The translations under genes and the position numbers were made by a program. The notes below the pieces were generated by a model, which saw only the letters and a list, made by a program, of their open reading frames with translations, had not been told where the DNA came from and did not search any database. This document shows positions 16,154 through 23,223 of a stretch of 49,714 bases of DNA, in pieces. The stretch's first letter is position 1. Every line of letters starts with the position of its first letter. The stretch comes from Calidithermus roseus (GTDB lineage Bacteria > Deinococcota > Deinococci > Deinococcales > Thermaceae): positions 1 to 49,714 of the forward strand of contig NZ_QWLA01000018.1 in NCBI RefSeq assembly GCF_003574095.1, written 5' to 3'.

Positions 16154-17446
16154 ATGCTGAAGCACCCGCTGACTCGCCGCCAGGTCCTGGCTTTTGGCGG
16201 CAGCGCCCTGGCCCTGGGCACCCTGCGAGCCCTGGCCCAGCCCAAGGAGGAAGTCCTGCGCCTGGGCGTGGTGCTCCCCTCCCAGCCGAGGTCCGGCCTG
16301 GAAAGGGCGGTGGTGGAAGCTGCGCGAATGGGCCTCGAGATGGGGCGAGACGAGTACGGCTTCAACGCCAGCCTGGTGGGGCAGCGCCTAGAAGTGCTCC
16401 TGCGCACCGCCTCGGACGCCCAGGCAGCCGTGCGGGAGGCCGAGCGGCTGGTGGGAAGTGAGGAGGTCTATGCCCTGGTGGGAGGATTCGGAGGCCAGGC
16501 CGAGGCCCTGAGCCGGCTGGCCGAGCAGCGCCGGGTGCTCTTCCTCAACATCGGCTCGCCCTTCGACCGGCTGCGCCAGGAGGCCTGTGGCCGTTACACC
16601 TTCCACCTGGAGGCCAGCGCCGCCATGTACCTCGATGCCCTGGCGGCCTGGTTCATCCAGGCAGGTTTCAGAAACTGGTTCGTAGTCTATGAGGATGGCG
16701 CGGAGGGTCAATCCCTGTACCAGCGGGCGCGCAAATCCCTCCTGGAGCGGCACTTTGGCGCCAGGGAGGCGGGGCGGGCCTCGGTCTCTCCGAGCCGGCC
16801 CGACTTCCGGTCGGCCCTGGAGGGCATCCGGCGGGCCCAGCCCCAGGTGGTGCTCCTGCTGCTGGGCGCCGAGGCGCAACTGGCCTTCCTGAGCCAGTAC
16901 GAGGCCGCGAGGCTCGGCGCCGCCGTGACCGGCTTCCCTTACCCGGAGGCCCAGACCAGGGCTTTCTTCGCCGCCTCTCGCAGCCGGGCTCCCAGAGCAG
17001 GCGCCGGGCACCGGGCGGTACTGTGGGAGGCCAAGCTCGACGCTTATGGGGCCCGCGAGCTCAACGCCCGCTTCCGGGAACGCTTCAAGAAGCCCATGGA
17101 CCCCCCGGCCTGGGCCGGCTACCAGTCGGTCAAGCTGCTCTTTGAAGCGGCATCCTTCGGGGGAAGCCTGGAGGGCCCCAGGCTGGTGAGCTACCTGGAG
17201 AACCCCACGACCGTCTTCGACGTGCACAAGGGCATTGGGGTCTCCTTCCGCCCCTGGGACCACCAGCTCAGGCAGAGTCTCTACCTGATCAAGATTAACC
17301 CCCAGGCCAGGGATGACTGGGACCTCGCCGGCCTGGTAGGGGAACTCCCGGCCATCTATCGCCCCGGCACCGATCCCATCGAGCGGCTCGATCAACTGGG
17401 CGACCTGCGGCGCGACTCGCGCTGTCGCTTTGGAGGAGGACGCTGA
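16154..17446 (+). CDS. Tat-exported binding protein of the PQQ alcohol dehydrogenase system
   Basis: A 430-residue type I periplasmic binding protein without a XoxJ domain. The N-terminus LTRRQVLAFGGSALALG is a twin-arginine signal, unlike the Sec-type signals of the two fusions. Residues about 35-425 align with the second half of both fusions (LRLGVVLPSQPRS, FRPWDHQLRQSLYL). The ATG at 16154 is preferred over GTG at 16151, which abuts AAGGAGGT; the preceding stop is only 10 bp away, so translation is coupled. A 140-bp stretch (16496-16635) has one mismatch to fusion 1. It should deliver a ligand to, or sense one for, the ABC-2 transporter downstream. Confidence 0.85.
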   Translation: MLKHPLTRRQVLAFGGSALALGTLRALAQPKEEVLRLGVVLPSQPRSGLERAVVEAARMGLEMGRDEYGFNASLVGQRLEVLLRTASDAQAAVREAERLVGSEEVYALVGGFGGQAEALSRLAEQRRVLFLNIGSPFDRLRQEACGRYTFHLEASAAMYLDALAAWFIQAGFRNWFVVYEDGAEGQSLYQRARKSLLERHFGAREAGRASVSPSRPDFRSALEGIRRAQPQVVLLLLGAEAQLAFLSQYEAARLGAAVTGFPYPEAQTRAFFAASRSRAPRAGAGHRAVLWEAKLDAYGARELNARFRERFKKPMDPPAWAGYQSVKLLFEAASFGGSLEGPRLVSYLENPTTVFDVHKGIGVSFRPWDHQLRQSLYLIKINPQARDDWDLAGLVGELPAIYRPGTDPIERLDQLGDLRRDSRCRFGGGR

Positions 17447-18474
17447 TGCGAGTGCCTTTGCGCTTTCTGATCTTCGTCGGCTGCCTTGGCTTGGTAGCCC
17501 TCCTGCCGACTTCCCTTGTCCAGCAGCAGGCCGTCACCTACCGCGCCTACGTCTCCAACGAGTACGGGGCCAACGTTACCGTCATTGACGTGGCCACCGA
17601 CACCGTCATCGGCACCATCACCGTGGCGGGCCGGCCCGGCGAGGTGCGCCCCCGCGGCATGGCGGTGAGCCCGGATGGCCGCACCATCTACGTGGCCCTG
17701 AGCGATTTTCAGCCCATCCTCGAGGTCCCCGAGGACAAGATCGTGGCCATCGACGTGGCCACCAATCGGATCAAGGCCGAGTACCGGGTGGGAAGCAACC
17801 CCGAGCGGCTGGCGCTCAACCCGGAGGGCACCCAGCTTTGGGCCGCCAACGAGAACGCCGCCCGGGCCACCGGCTTCGATCTGGAGACCGGCAAAACCCT
17901 GGGCGAGTTCCAGACCGGGGTGGAGCCCGAGGGGGTGGCGGTGAGCCCGGACGGGCGCTTCGTCTACGTCACCGGCGAGACCAGCCACACCGTTACGGTC
18001 ATCGACGCCAAGGAGCTAAAGCTAGTCAGACACTTCCTGGTGAACAACCGTCCTCGCTTCGTGCTCTTCTCGCAGGACGGCTCTAAAGCCTACGTCTCCG
18101 CCGAGATCGCCGGCACGGTCTCGGTAATCGACGCCAGAGCACACCGGGTCATTCAGACCATCTCGCTGGGGCTCGACTCGCGCCTGGTGGAGATGGCCCT
18201 CTCCCCCGACGGCAAGCGCCTCTACGTGGCCGGGGGCGGGACTAGCGCGGTCTACGTCATCGACACCGAGAGCAACCGGGTGGTGCGCACCATCCGCGAG
18301 CGCATGGGCCGCCGCCCCTGGGGGATCACCATCACCCCAGACGGGAAGAAGATCTACACCGCCAATGGTCTGTCCGACAGCGTCTCGGTCATCGACCCCG
18401 TGAGCCTGAGCGTGGTGAAGAGCATCCCCGCCGGGCGCGGGCCGCACTCGGTGGTCATCGGGGTGGTGCGATGA
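17446..18474 (+). CDS. YVTN-family beta-propeller protein of the PQQ system
   Basis: A 342-residue exported protein: signal segment (about 5-26), then seven propeller repeats of the YVTN type, such as YRAYVSNEYGANVTVIDVAT, GVAVSPDGRFVYVTGETSHT and KKIYTANGLSDSVSVIDPVS. Proteins of this kind occur in PQQ-dependent alcohol catabolism clusters beside the binding protein and ABC-2 genes. The ATG overlaps the preceding TGA by one base, and its own stop overlaps the next ATG by four. The function is unproven; a periplasmic scaffold or ligand-binding role is possible. Confidence 0.85.
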   Translation: MRVPLRFLIFVGCLGLVALLPTSLVQQQAVTYRAYVSNEYGANVTVIDVATDTVIGTITVAGRPGEVRPRGMAVSPDGRTIYVALSDFQPILEVPEDKIVAIDVATNRIKAEYRVGSNPERLALNPEGTQLWAANENAARATGFDLETGKTLGEFQTGVEPEGVAVSPDGRFVYVTGETSHTVTVIDAKELKLVRHFLVNNRPRFVLFSQDGSKAYVSAEIAGTVSVIDARAHRVIQTISLGLDSRLVEMALSPDGKRLYVAGGGTSAVYVIDTESNRVVRTIRERMGRRPWGITITPDGKKIYTANGLSDSVSVIDPVSLSVVKSIPAGRGPHSVVIGVVR

Positions 18475-19463
18475 GAAGGGGTCTAGTGATCGCGGGGGTC
18501 GTAGCAGCTTTGGCCTGTGCCGCAGCGGTCTTCATCGAGCGCGCGGAGGAACTGCGCTTCCTGTGGGCCAGCGAGGTTCTGGGCATCCGGCTGCAAGCCC
18601 TGGTCCTCGAGCCGAACGAGGAGCAGGCCGAAAAGGTGCTCCACAGCAACCTTCCCCTCTTCGCCGGCAGCCTCGAGGCCAAGGACCCTGCCCTGCTGGG
18701 GGAACTGGAAGAGGCCCTGGAAGGGCTCGAGGAGCGGGTAGAAGCCAAAGACACCGTCAGGCTCGAGGCGATCTCCCAGCAAACCCAGGGGCTTCTGGAG
18801 CGGGCCCGGCGGCGGCTGGTGCCCGAGAGCGACCCCACCCTCCAGGCCGCCCTGATCGCCCAGTTGGTGCTGCTGGACGACGGGGTGGCCGAGAGCTACG
18901 AGGACGCGGCTCGAGGGGAAGAAGGGGCTTACCAAGTGGGCCGGGTCGCTCTGCAGCGGGTCAGGACGCTGTGGCAGGGCTTGAGGCCCGCGCTGGCCGG
19001 GCGTGCCGCGGAAGAAGTAGCCAGGGTGGAAGAGGGCCTCGATACCCTCGGACGGCTCTTCTCCTCCCCCACCCCTCCAGCCCGCTTCCAGGACCCGGAA
19101 GACGCCGAGCAGGCCGCGCTGGACATCACCTTCGCCCTGGCCGCGGCTGCCGGGGCCGAGTTACTGCCCCAGGAGCTCTCGGAGGCGCTGGCCCTGGTCG
19201 AACACCAGGCCGACCAGGGCTGCCGGGTCTATCCGGAGAGCAGACGGCGGCTGGCGCTGGAGAAGATCGCCGCGGCGAGCCTGTACTATAAGACCTACCT
19301 CGGCGATACCCTCCAGACCCTGGCTCCCGAGATCAGCCAGCGGCTGAACCCTCTCCTAGAGGAGCTTTCCGGGGCGATCCAGGCAGGAGAGGCCGCCAAA
19401 GTGAGCACAGACTGTAAAACACTGACAGACGTCCTGGCCCAAGCCAGGGATACACTAAAGTAA
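18471..19463 (+). CDS. Exported or membrane-anchored all-helical protein of unknown function
   Basis: A 330-residue protein I do not recognise. It starts with one hydrophobic segment (GLVIAGVVAALACAAAVFI), then is almost wholly helical and rich in Ala, Leu and Glu, with two lone cysteines late in the chain (near residues 245 and 308). The repetitive helical style is loosely like the periplasmic helical domains of imelysin or FTR1-type proteins, but no motif confirms this. It overlaps the YVTN gene by ATGA and ends 2 bp before the ABC ATPase, so it is translated with the transporter and probably acts with it outside the membrane. Confidence 0.7.
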   Translation: MRRGLVIAGVVAALACAAAVFIERAEELRFLWASEVLGIRLQALVLEPNEEQAEKVLHSNLPLFAGSLEAKDPALLGELEEALEGLEERVEAKDTVRLEAISQQTQGLLERARRRLVPESDPTLQAALIAQLVLLDDGVAESYEDAARGEEGAYQVGRVALQRVRTLWQGLRPALAGRAAEEVARVEEGLDTLGRLFSSPTPPARFQDPEDAEQAALDITFALAAAAGAELLPQELSEALALVEHQADQGCRVYPESRRRLALEKIAAASLYYKTYLGDTLQTLAPEISQRLNPLLEELSGAIQAGEAAKVSTDCKTLTDVLAQARDTLK

Positions 19464-19465
19464 AC

Positions 19466-20269
19466 ATGCTTATTGTCGAATGTCATGAGCTGGGACGCCG
19501 CTTTGGCGCGGCGGTGGCGGTGGAAGGGCTGAGCTTCAGCGTGGCCGAGGGGGAGCTCTTCGCCTTCTTGGGCCCCAACGGCGCCGGCAAGACCACCACG
19601 CTCCATATGCTCACCACCATGCTCGAGCCTACCTCGGGCTGGGCCAGGGTAGCGGGGTTCGACGTGGTGCGGCAGGCCCCGGCGGTGCGGGAGAGCATCG
19701 GGGTGGTCTTCCAGGAGCCCGCGCTCGACGAGCGCCTCAACGCGCGGGAGAACCTCGAGATCCACGCGGTGCTCTACGGCCTCCGGGGCCCCAGGCTGAA
19801 GGAGGCCATCGCCCAGGCGCTGGAGTGGGCCAGCCTGGCCGAGGTGGCCCACCGCCCGGTGCGTACCTTCTCCGGGGGGATGAAGCGGCGCCTCGAGCTG
19901 GCCCGGGCCCTCATGCACACGCCGAAGATCCTCTTCCTCGACGAACCCACCCTCGGCCTCGACCCTCAGGGCCGCCGGCACCTGTGGGAGCGCATCGCCA
20001 CCCTGCGCGGGCAGGGCCTGACGGTGTTCATGACCACCCACTACCTGCAAGAAGCCGAGGCCTGCGACCGGGTGGGGATCATCGACCAGGGCCATCTCAT
20101 CGCCCTGGACACCCCCGCTGCGCTCAAGCTGAAGGTGCTGGGCAAGGCCGAAGGCAGCCTCGAGGAGGTGTTCCTCGAGCTCACCGGACGCAAGCTGCGC
20201 GACGAGGAGGCGAGGCCCAGGGATCGCCTACTGGGCTTCGCCCGCAGGGGAGGGGAGCACACCCGATGA
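19466..20269 (+). CDS. ABC-2 type transporter ATPase of the PQQ system
   Basis: A 267-residue ATPase with Walker A GPNGAGKTTT near residue 37, Q-loop VFQEPALDERL, signature FSGGMKRRLELARAL, Walker B ILFLDEPTLGLD and switch H in MTTHYLQEAE. This is the drug/ABC-2 export class, as found in PedA-like proteins of PQQ alcohol clusters. Its ATG is 2 bp after the previous stop with no clear Shine-Dalgarno, so coupled translation is likely. Its stop overlaps the permease start by 4 bp (ATGA). Confidence 0.9.
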   Translation: MLIVECHELGRRFGAAVAVEGLSFSVAEGELFAFLGPNGAGKTTTLHMLTTMLEPTSGWARVAGFDVVRQAPAVRESIGVVFQEPALDERLNARENLEIHAVLYGLRGPRLKEAIAQALEWASLAEVAHRPVRTFSGGMKRRLELARALMHTPKILFLDEPTLGLDPQGRRHLWERIATLRGQGLTVFMTTHYLQEAEACDRVGIIDQGHLIALDTPAALKLKVLGKAEGSLEEVFLELTGRKLRDEEARPRDRLLGFARRGGEHTR

Positions 20270-21153
20270 GTACCCTCGCCTCCCCCACCCGTACTTTCTC
20301 CCTCGAGCCGGCCGTGGTCTGGGCAATGTGGCGGCGCGAGTTGCTGCGCTACGCCCGCGACCGCTCGCAGATCTTCGGCGGCTTCTCCCGCACGGTGTTG
20401 TGGCTGATCATCCTGGGCTTCGGCCTGGGGGCTTCCTTCCGCGACATCGAGGGCTACACCTATGCCCAGTACATCTTCCCTGGCGTCATCACCCTCAACA
20501 TCCTCTTCGCCGCGCTACAGTCGGCGGTGGCGCTGGTGTGGGACCGCGAGGTGGGGTTGCTGCGCGAGGTGCTGGTCTCCCCCGCCCCCATGCTCTCGGT
20601 GGCGCTGGGCAAGCTGCTGGGGGGGGCCAGCGTCGCAGTGATCCAGGGCTCCATCCCCCTGCTCTTCGCCCCTCTTATCGGGGTCAGTCTGAGCCTCAGC
20701 AGCCTGCTGCTGGCCTGGGGGGTGATGGCCTTGCTGGGCCTGAGCGTCACAGGGTTCGGGGTGGTCCTGGCCTCGCGCATGGCGACCTTCGAGGGCTTCG
20801 GCAGCATCTCCAACGGCGTGATCCAGCCGCTGTACTTTCTGTCGGGCTCGATCTTCCCCCTCAAGGGCATCATCGGCGGGGTGGGCTTCTTGGACCTCCC
20901 CGACGCCCTGCGGCGGCAGTTGGAGCTGCTGGGCATCCACACCATCGGCGGGGGCTGGGTGGTGCAGCTTCCGGTGTGGTTGCAGGTGCTGGTCTACGCC
21001 AACCCGGTGACCTACTTCCTGGACCTGCTGCGCGCGGTGAGCCTGCGCTACCAGCAGTTGCCCATGGCCGCCGACCTGGCCGTGGTGGCCATCGCCCCCC
21101 TCCTGACCACCCTGCTGGCCACGCTGGCCATGAGCCGGATGCGCCGACGCTAA
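20266..21153 (+). CDS. ABC-2 type permease of the PQQ system
   Basis: A 295-residue membrane protein starting MSTLASPTRTF at 20266; an upstream in-frame extension lies inside the ATPase gene and is not real. It has about six membrane spans and the ABC-2 signature region near NPVTYFLDLLRAVSLRY. It pairs with the preceding ATPase. ABC-2 systems usually export, so the presence of binding proteins in the same locus is a puzzle discussed in the findings. It is the last gene of the locus and meets the next gene head-to-head with only 3 bp between stops. Confidence 0.9.
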   Translation: MSTLASPTRTFSLEPAVVWAMWRRELLRYARDRSQIFGGFSRTVLWLIILGFGLGASFRDIEGYTYAQYIFPGVITLNILFAALQSAVALVWDREVGLLREVLVSPAPMLSVALGKLLGGASVAVIQGSIPLLFAPLIGVSLSLSSLLLAWGVMALLGLSVTGFGVVLASRMATFEGFGSISNGVIQPLYFLSGSIFPLKGIIGGVGFLDLPDALRRQLELLGIHTIGGGWVVQLPVWLQVLVYANPVTYFLDLLRAVSLRYQQLPMAADLAVVAIAPLLTTLLATLAMSRMRRR

Positions 21154-21156
21154 CGC

Positions 21157-21648
21157 TTAGCTCGACGCCCCTGCCGCCGACTCCTCGAGCGACCGAAAGG
21201 CGATGACCGCGGCCAGGGCCGCCACCTCCGGCGGGGCTTCGCTCATCAGGCGCACGTCCTTGCCGTCCACGCGGCCCCCGATGCGCCCTTTGAGTTCGCC
21301 TCCGGCGTGCTCGAGCCTGACGTCGTTGCCGACCAGGCTTCCCCCGAGGCGGCCCTGGACCTGGCCGTGAGAGAGTTCGAGCTCGAGGTCCTGCCCCAAG
21401 GTGTTGCCCCCCAGTCGCGCCTCGACCCTGCCCGGCTGGAGGCTTCCGGCCACGTCGAAGCCCTCGAGGCTGCCCCCCACCCGCCCGGTGATGAAACCGC
21501 TGTGCAGGCTGAGGTCCACATCCTTGCCCACCACCGCCCCGCCGATGCGGCCTTTGAGGTGGGTGCCGTCCCAGGTGAGCTCGAGGTCGAAGCCCGCCGT
21601 CGCTCCGCCCACCCGCCCCCTGATCCGCTCTGCCTTGCGAATACCCAT
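21157..21648 (-). CDS. Protein made of six 22-residue GRxGG repeats
   Basis: A 163-residue protein I cannot assign. Residues 11-142 are six tandem repeats with exact 22-residue spacing (starting at 11, 33, 55, 77, 99 and 121). Each reads G-R-[VIL]-G-G-x3-G-x-D-[VL]-x-[LG], then a short strand and turn. Such strict spacing suggests a beta-roll or beta-solenoid with one turn per repeat. A short Ala/Glu-rich tail follows. No signal peptide or membrane segment is visible. It stands alone between the PQQ locus and the interrupted lipoprotein gene. The start ATG at 21648 has a poor Shine-Dalgarno. Confidence 0.75.
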   Translation of the reverse strand: MGIRKAERIRGRVGGATAGFDLELTWDGTHLKGRIGGAVVGKDVDLSLHSGFITGRVGGSLEGFDVAGSLQPGRVEARLGGNTLGQDLELELSHGQVQGRLGGSLVGNDVRLEHAGGELKGRIGGRVDGKDVRLMSEAPPEVAALAAVIAFRSLEESAAGASS

Positions 21649-21687
21649 GGCCTGATTGTGGCGCAGAGCCAGGCGCGATGCAAAGCG

Positions 21688-21717
21688 AGCAGGGACGAGA
21701 GGCCCCTCGTCCCTGCT
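21688..21717. terminator. Perfect 12-bp hairpin
   Basis: AGCAGGGACGAG (21688-21699) pairs with CTCGTCCCTGCT (21706-21717) across a 6-nt loop. It lies just past the original stop (21754-21756) of the interrupted DUF4382 gene on the minus strand, so it was probably that gene's terminator. No U-tract. Confidence 0.55.
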
Positions 21718-21753
21718 ATCGCAGCCGGCGTAGCTATCGGCGACTGCCGTCGG

Positions 21754-21837
21754 CTAGGGGGCCGGCTCGAGTTCGATGGTTCCCAGGTTGGTGTCCTGCT
21801 CGGCCACCACCTCCACGTTCTCGAGGAGCTTCTCCTG
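21754..21837 (-). pseudogene. Severed 3' end of the DUF4382 lipoprotein gene
   Basis: These 84 bp read QEKLLENVEVVAEQDTNLG... then TIELEPAP and stop on the minus strand: 27 residues ending a carboxypeptidase-regulatory-like domain. They have no start of their own. Joining them to codon 239 of the gene at 22186-22947 by removing the 393-bp element restores a continuous frame (AEGY then QEKL). Confidence 0.85.
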
Positions 21838-22230
21838 TTGACACTCCCACGGATGAATCCAGTGGGATTCTTGGGCTCACCACTGCGCCCCAATCGAGCG
21901 TCTTACACGGTGATGCACGGCATTTCAACCGTCTCCTCAAGCGTGACTTCCCGTGTGCCCCACGGTACGGAGTTTGGTCATCGCACGGCTTGGTTTTCGC
22001 CGCAACTGACCGAGATTCACACGCTACAGGTTTTACCCGTCCAGCGCTTCGTGAACGGAACCCCCTACCCGTACTCTCAAGAACCTCGGGAATCGCTCTT
22101 CCCGATGGGCATTTTACCACACATCAGCCGCCCACCATGCCATGTCCGCCGAAAGCGGACGTGGGGGAGTCCATGTATCCCAGGGCTAAAGCCGCTGGGT
22201 TTTATAGCTCCCCCACACCCCCTCGCTTCT
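21838..22230 (-). mobile_element. Mini-IS200/IS605 (tnpB-less, omega-RNA-like) element, copy 1
   Basis: A 393-bp non-autonomous element. Its right end, on the plus strand TTGACACTCCCACGG then GGGATTCTTGGGCTCACC, is the classic IS605/IS1341 end with a subterminal imperfect hairpin. The left end (minus strand) carries TATAAAACCCA and the hairpin AACCCAGCGGCTTTAGCCCTGGG around 22179-22204. There is no transposase or TnpB frame. Boundaries come from the empty site: on the minus strand TTAT lies next to the left end and CAGGAG next to the right end, with no target duplication, as expected for this family. The well-kept right part probably corresponds to a tnpB 3' end plus omega-RNA scaffold. It interrupts the DUF4382 gene. 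Confidence 0.82.
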
Positions 22231-22947
22231 ATAACCCTCCGCCGTCACCCTGACCTTGTAGCTGCCCGCCACCACAGCCACGATCTTGAAAGCGCCGGTC
22301 GTGGGGTCGGTCAGGGTGCTGGCTACCTCGGTGTCCGTGGCGTCCAGCACGCTAACTGGAGCACTCAGAGGGTTGCCCGAGCCTGCTGCTACCACCGTCC
22401 CTGAGATCGAGCCGGAGATGACCTTGGCCACGCCGCGGATCACGGGCTTGAGCAGGTAGTTGTGGGAACCGGGTGGGGTCTCCACGATGGACTTGGCCGC
22501 GTCGAAGTCGAGCAGCAAGGTGGTCACCTCGGTGGGCTTGACCTCGAACTTGATGTCGAGCTTGATCCCGCTCTGAAGGCCGCTGGGCACGGTGACGGGG
22601 TAGGTGGTGTCCACCCCGTTCTCCTCGAAGACGATCGAGGCTTCGCTCACCACGAGACGAAGCTGGGTGTAGGAGCCCGCCGGCAGGGCCTGGTCCCCCA
22701 GGACGGCCTCGGCGCCATTGCGCAGGCTCAGCAGGTCGAAGGTCTGCGGGGTGGCGACCACGGTCTCCCAGGCGTAGCCTTCGCGGTGGGCCTGCACCTC
22801 GCTGATGGTCACGTAGACGTGCTTGGCGTCGGCGGGGGCGTCGGTCAGGAGAATTCGGAGCTTTCCCTGCCCCGAGGGCTGCCCCTGACAGCCGGAAACG
22901 ATAAGGGCCAGGAGCAACCCAGCCAACAACTTCGATACTTGCCTCAT
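22186..22947 (-). CDS. DUF4382 lipoprotein, 3' end replaced by mini-IS605
   Basis: A 253-residue lipoprotein. The signal ends in the lipobox LIVSGCQG. Residues about 30-165 are DUF4382-like (LRILLTDAPADAKHVYVTIS, ALPAGSYTQLRLVVSEASIV); about 180-239 are a carboxypeptidase-regulatory-like Ig fold (SISGTVVAAGSGNP, GSYKVRVTAEGY). The last 14 residues (RSEGVWGSYKTQRL) are encoded by the inserted element. The original protein would have had 266 residues. The ATG at 22947 follows AGGAGGTGTGCTTC. The domain loses only its last strands, so the product may be partly functional or unstable. The substrate of DUF4382 is unknown. Confidence 0.85.
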   Translation of the reverse strand: MRQVSKLLAGLLLALIVSGCQGQPSGQGKLRILLTDAPADAKHVYVTISEVQAHREGYAWETVVATPQTFDLLSLRNGAEAVLGDQALPAGSYTQLRLVVSEASIVFEENGVDTTYPVTVPSGLQSGIKLDIKFEVKPTEVTTLLLDFDAAKSIVETPPGSHNYLLKPVIRGVAKVISGSISGTVVAAGSGNPLSAPVSVLDATDTEVASTLTDPTTGAFKIVAVVAGSYKVRVTAEGYRSEGVWGSYKTQRL

Positions 22948-23033
22948 GAAGCACACCTCCTGTTGTGAAGCCTATGCGGGGTGGGTAAACGAGGGATTAA
23001 CGGGCAAGTTCGCCGAGGGCAGGAGGCAAACCC

Positions 23034-23053
23034 CGGTTCAGTTGGCTGAACCG
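23034..23053. repeat. Small hairpin in the divergent gap 22948-23223
   Basis: CGGTTCAG-TTGG-CTGAACCG is a perfect 8-bp stem about 90 bp upstream of the DUF4382 start and 170 bp upstream of the CBS gene. It could be an operator or part of a leader. Nothing else in this 276-bp gap is clear. Confidence 0.35.
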
Positions 23054-23223
23054 AGTACCAGATTGTGCTCAGGACGAACACGGTGCCTTGCCCTGGGGGT
23101 AGAATGACTTGCTCAAAAAAGGGGTATCCGGAGTTCTGACCTCGTCCCGCGATACCCGTCTTGGCATTGTCCCGTTACAGCCAGCCACCAGAACCGGACA
23201 GCCCCGAGGAGGAGGTGTGTGGT

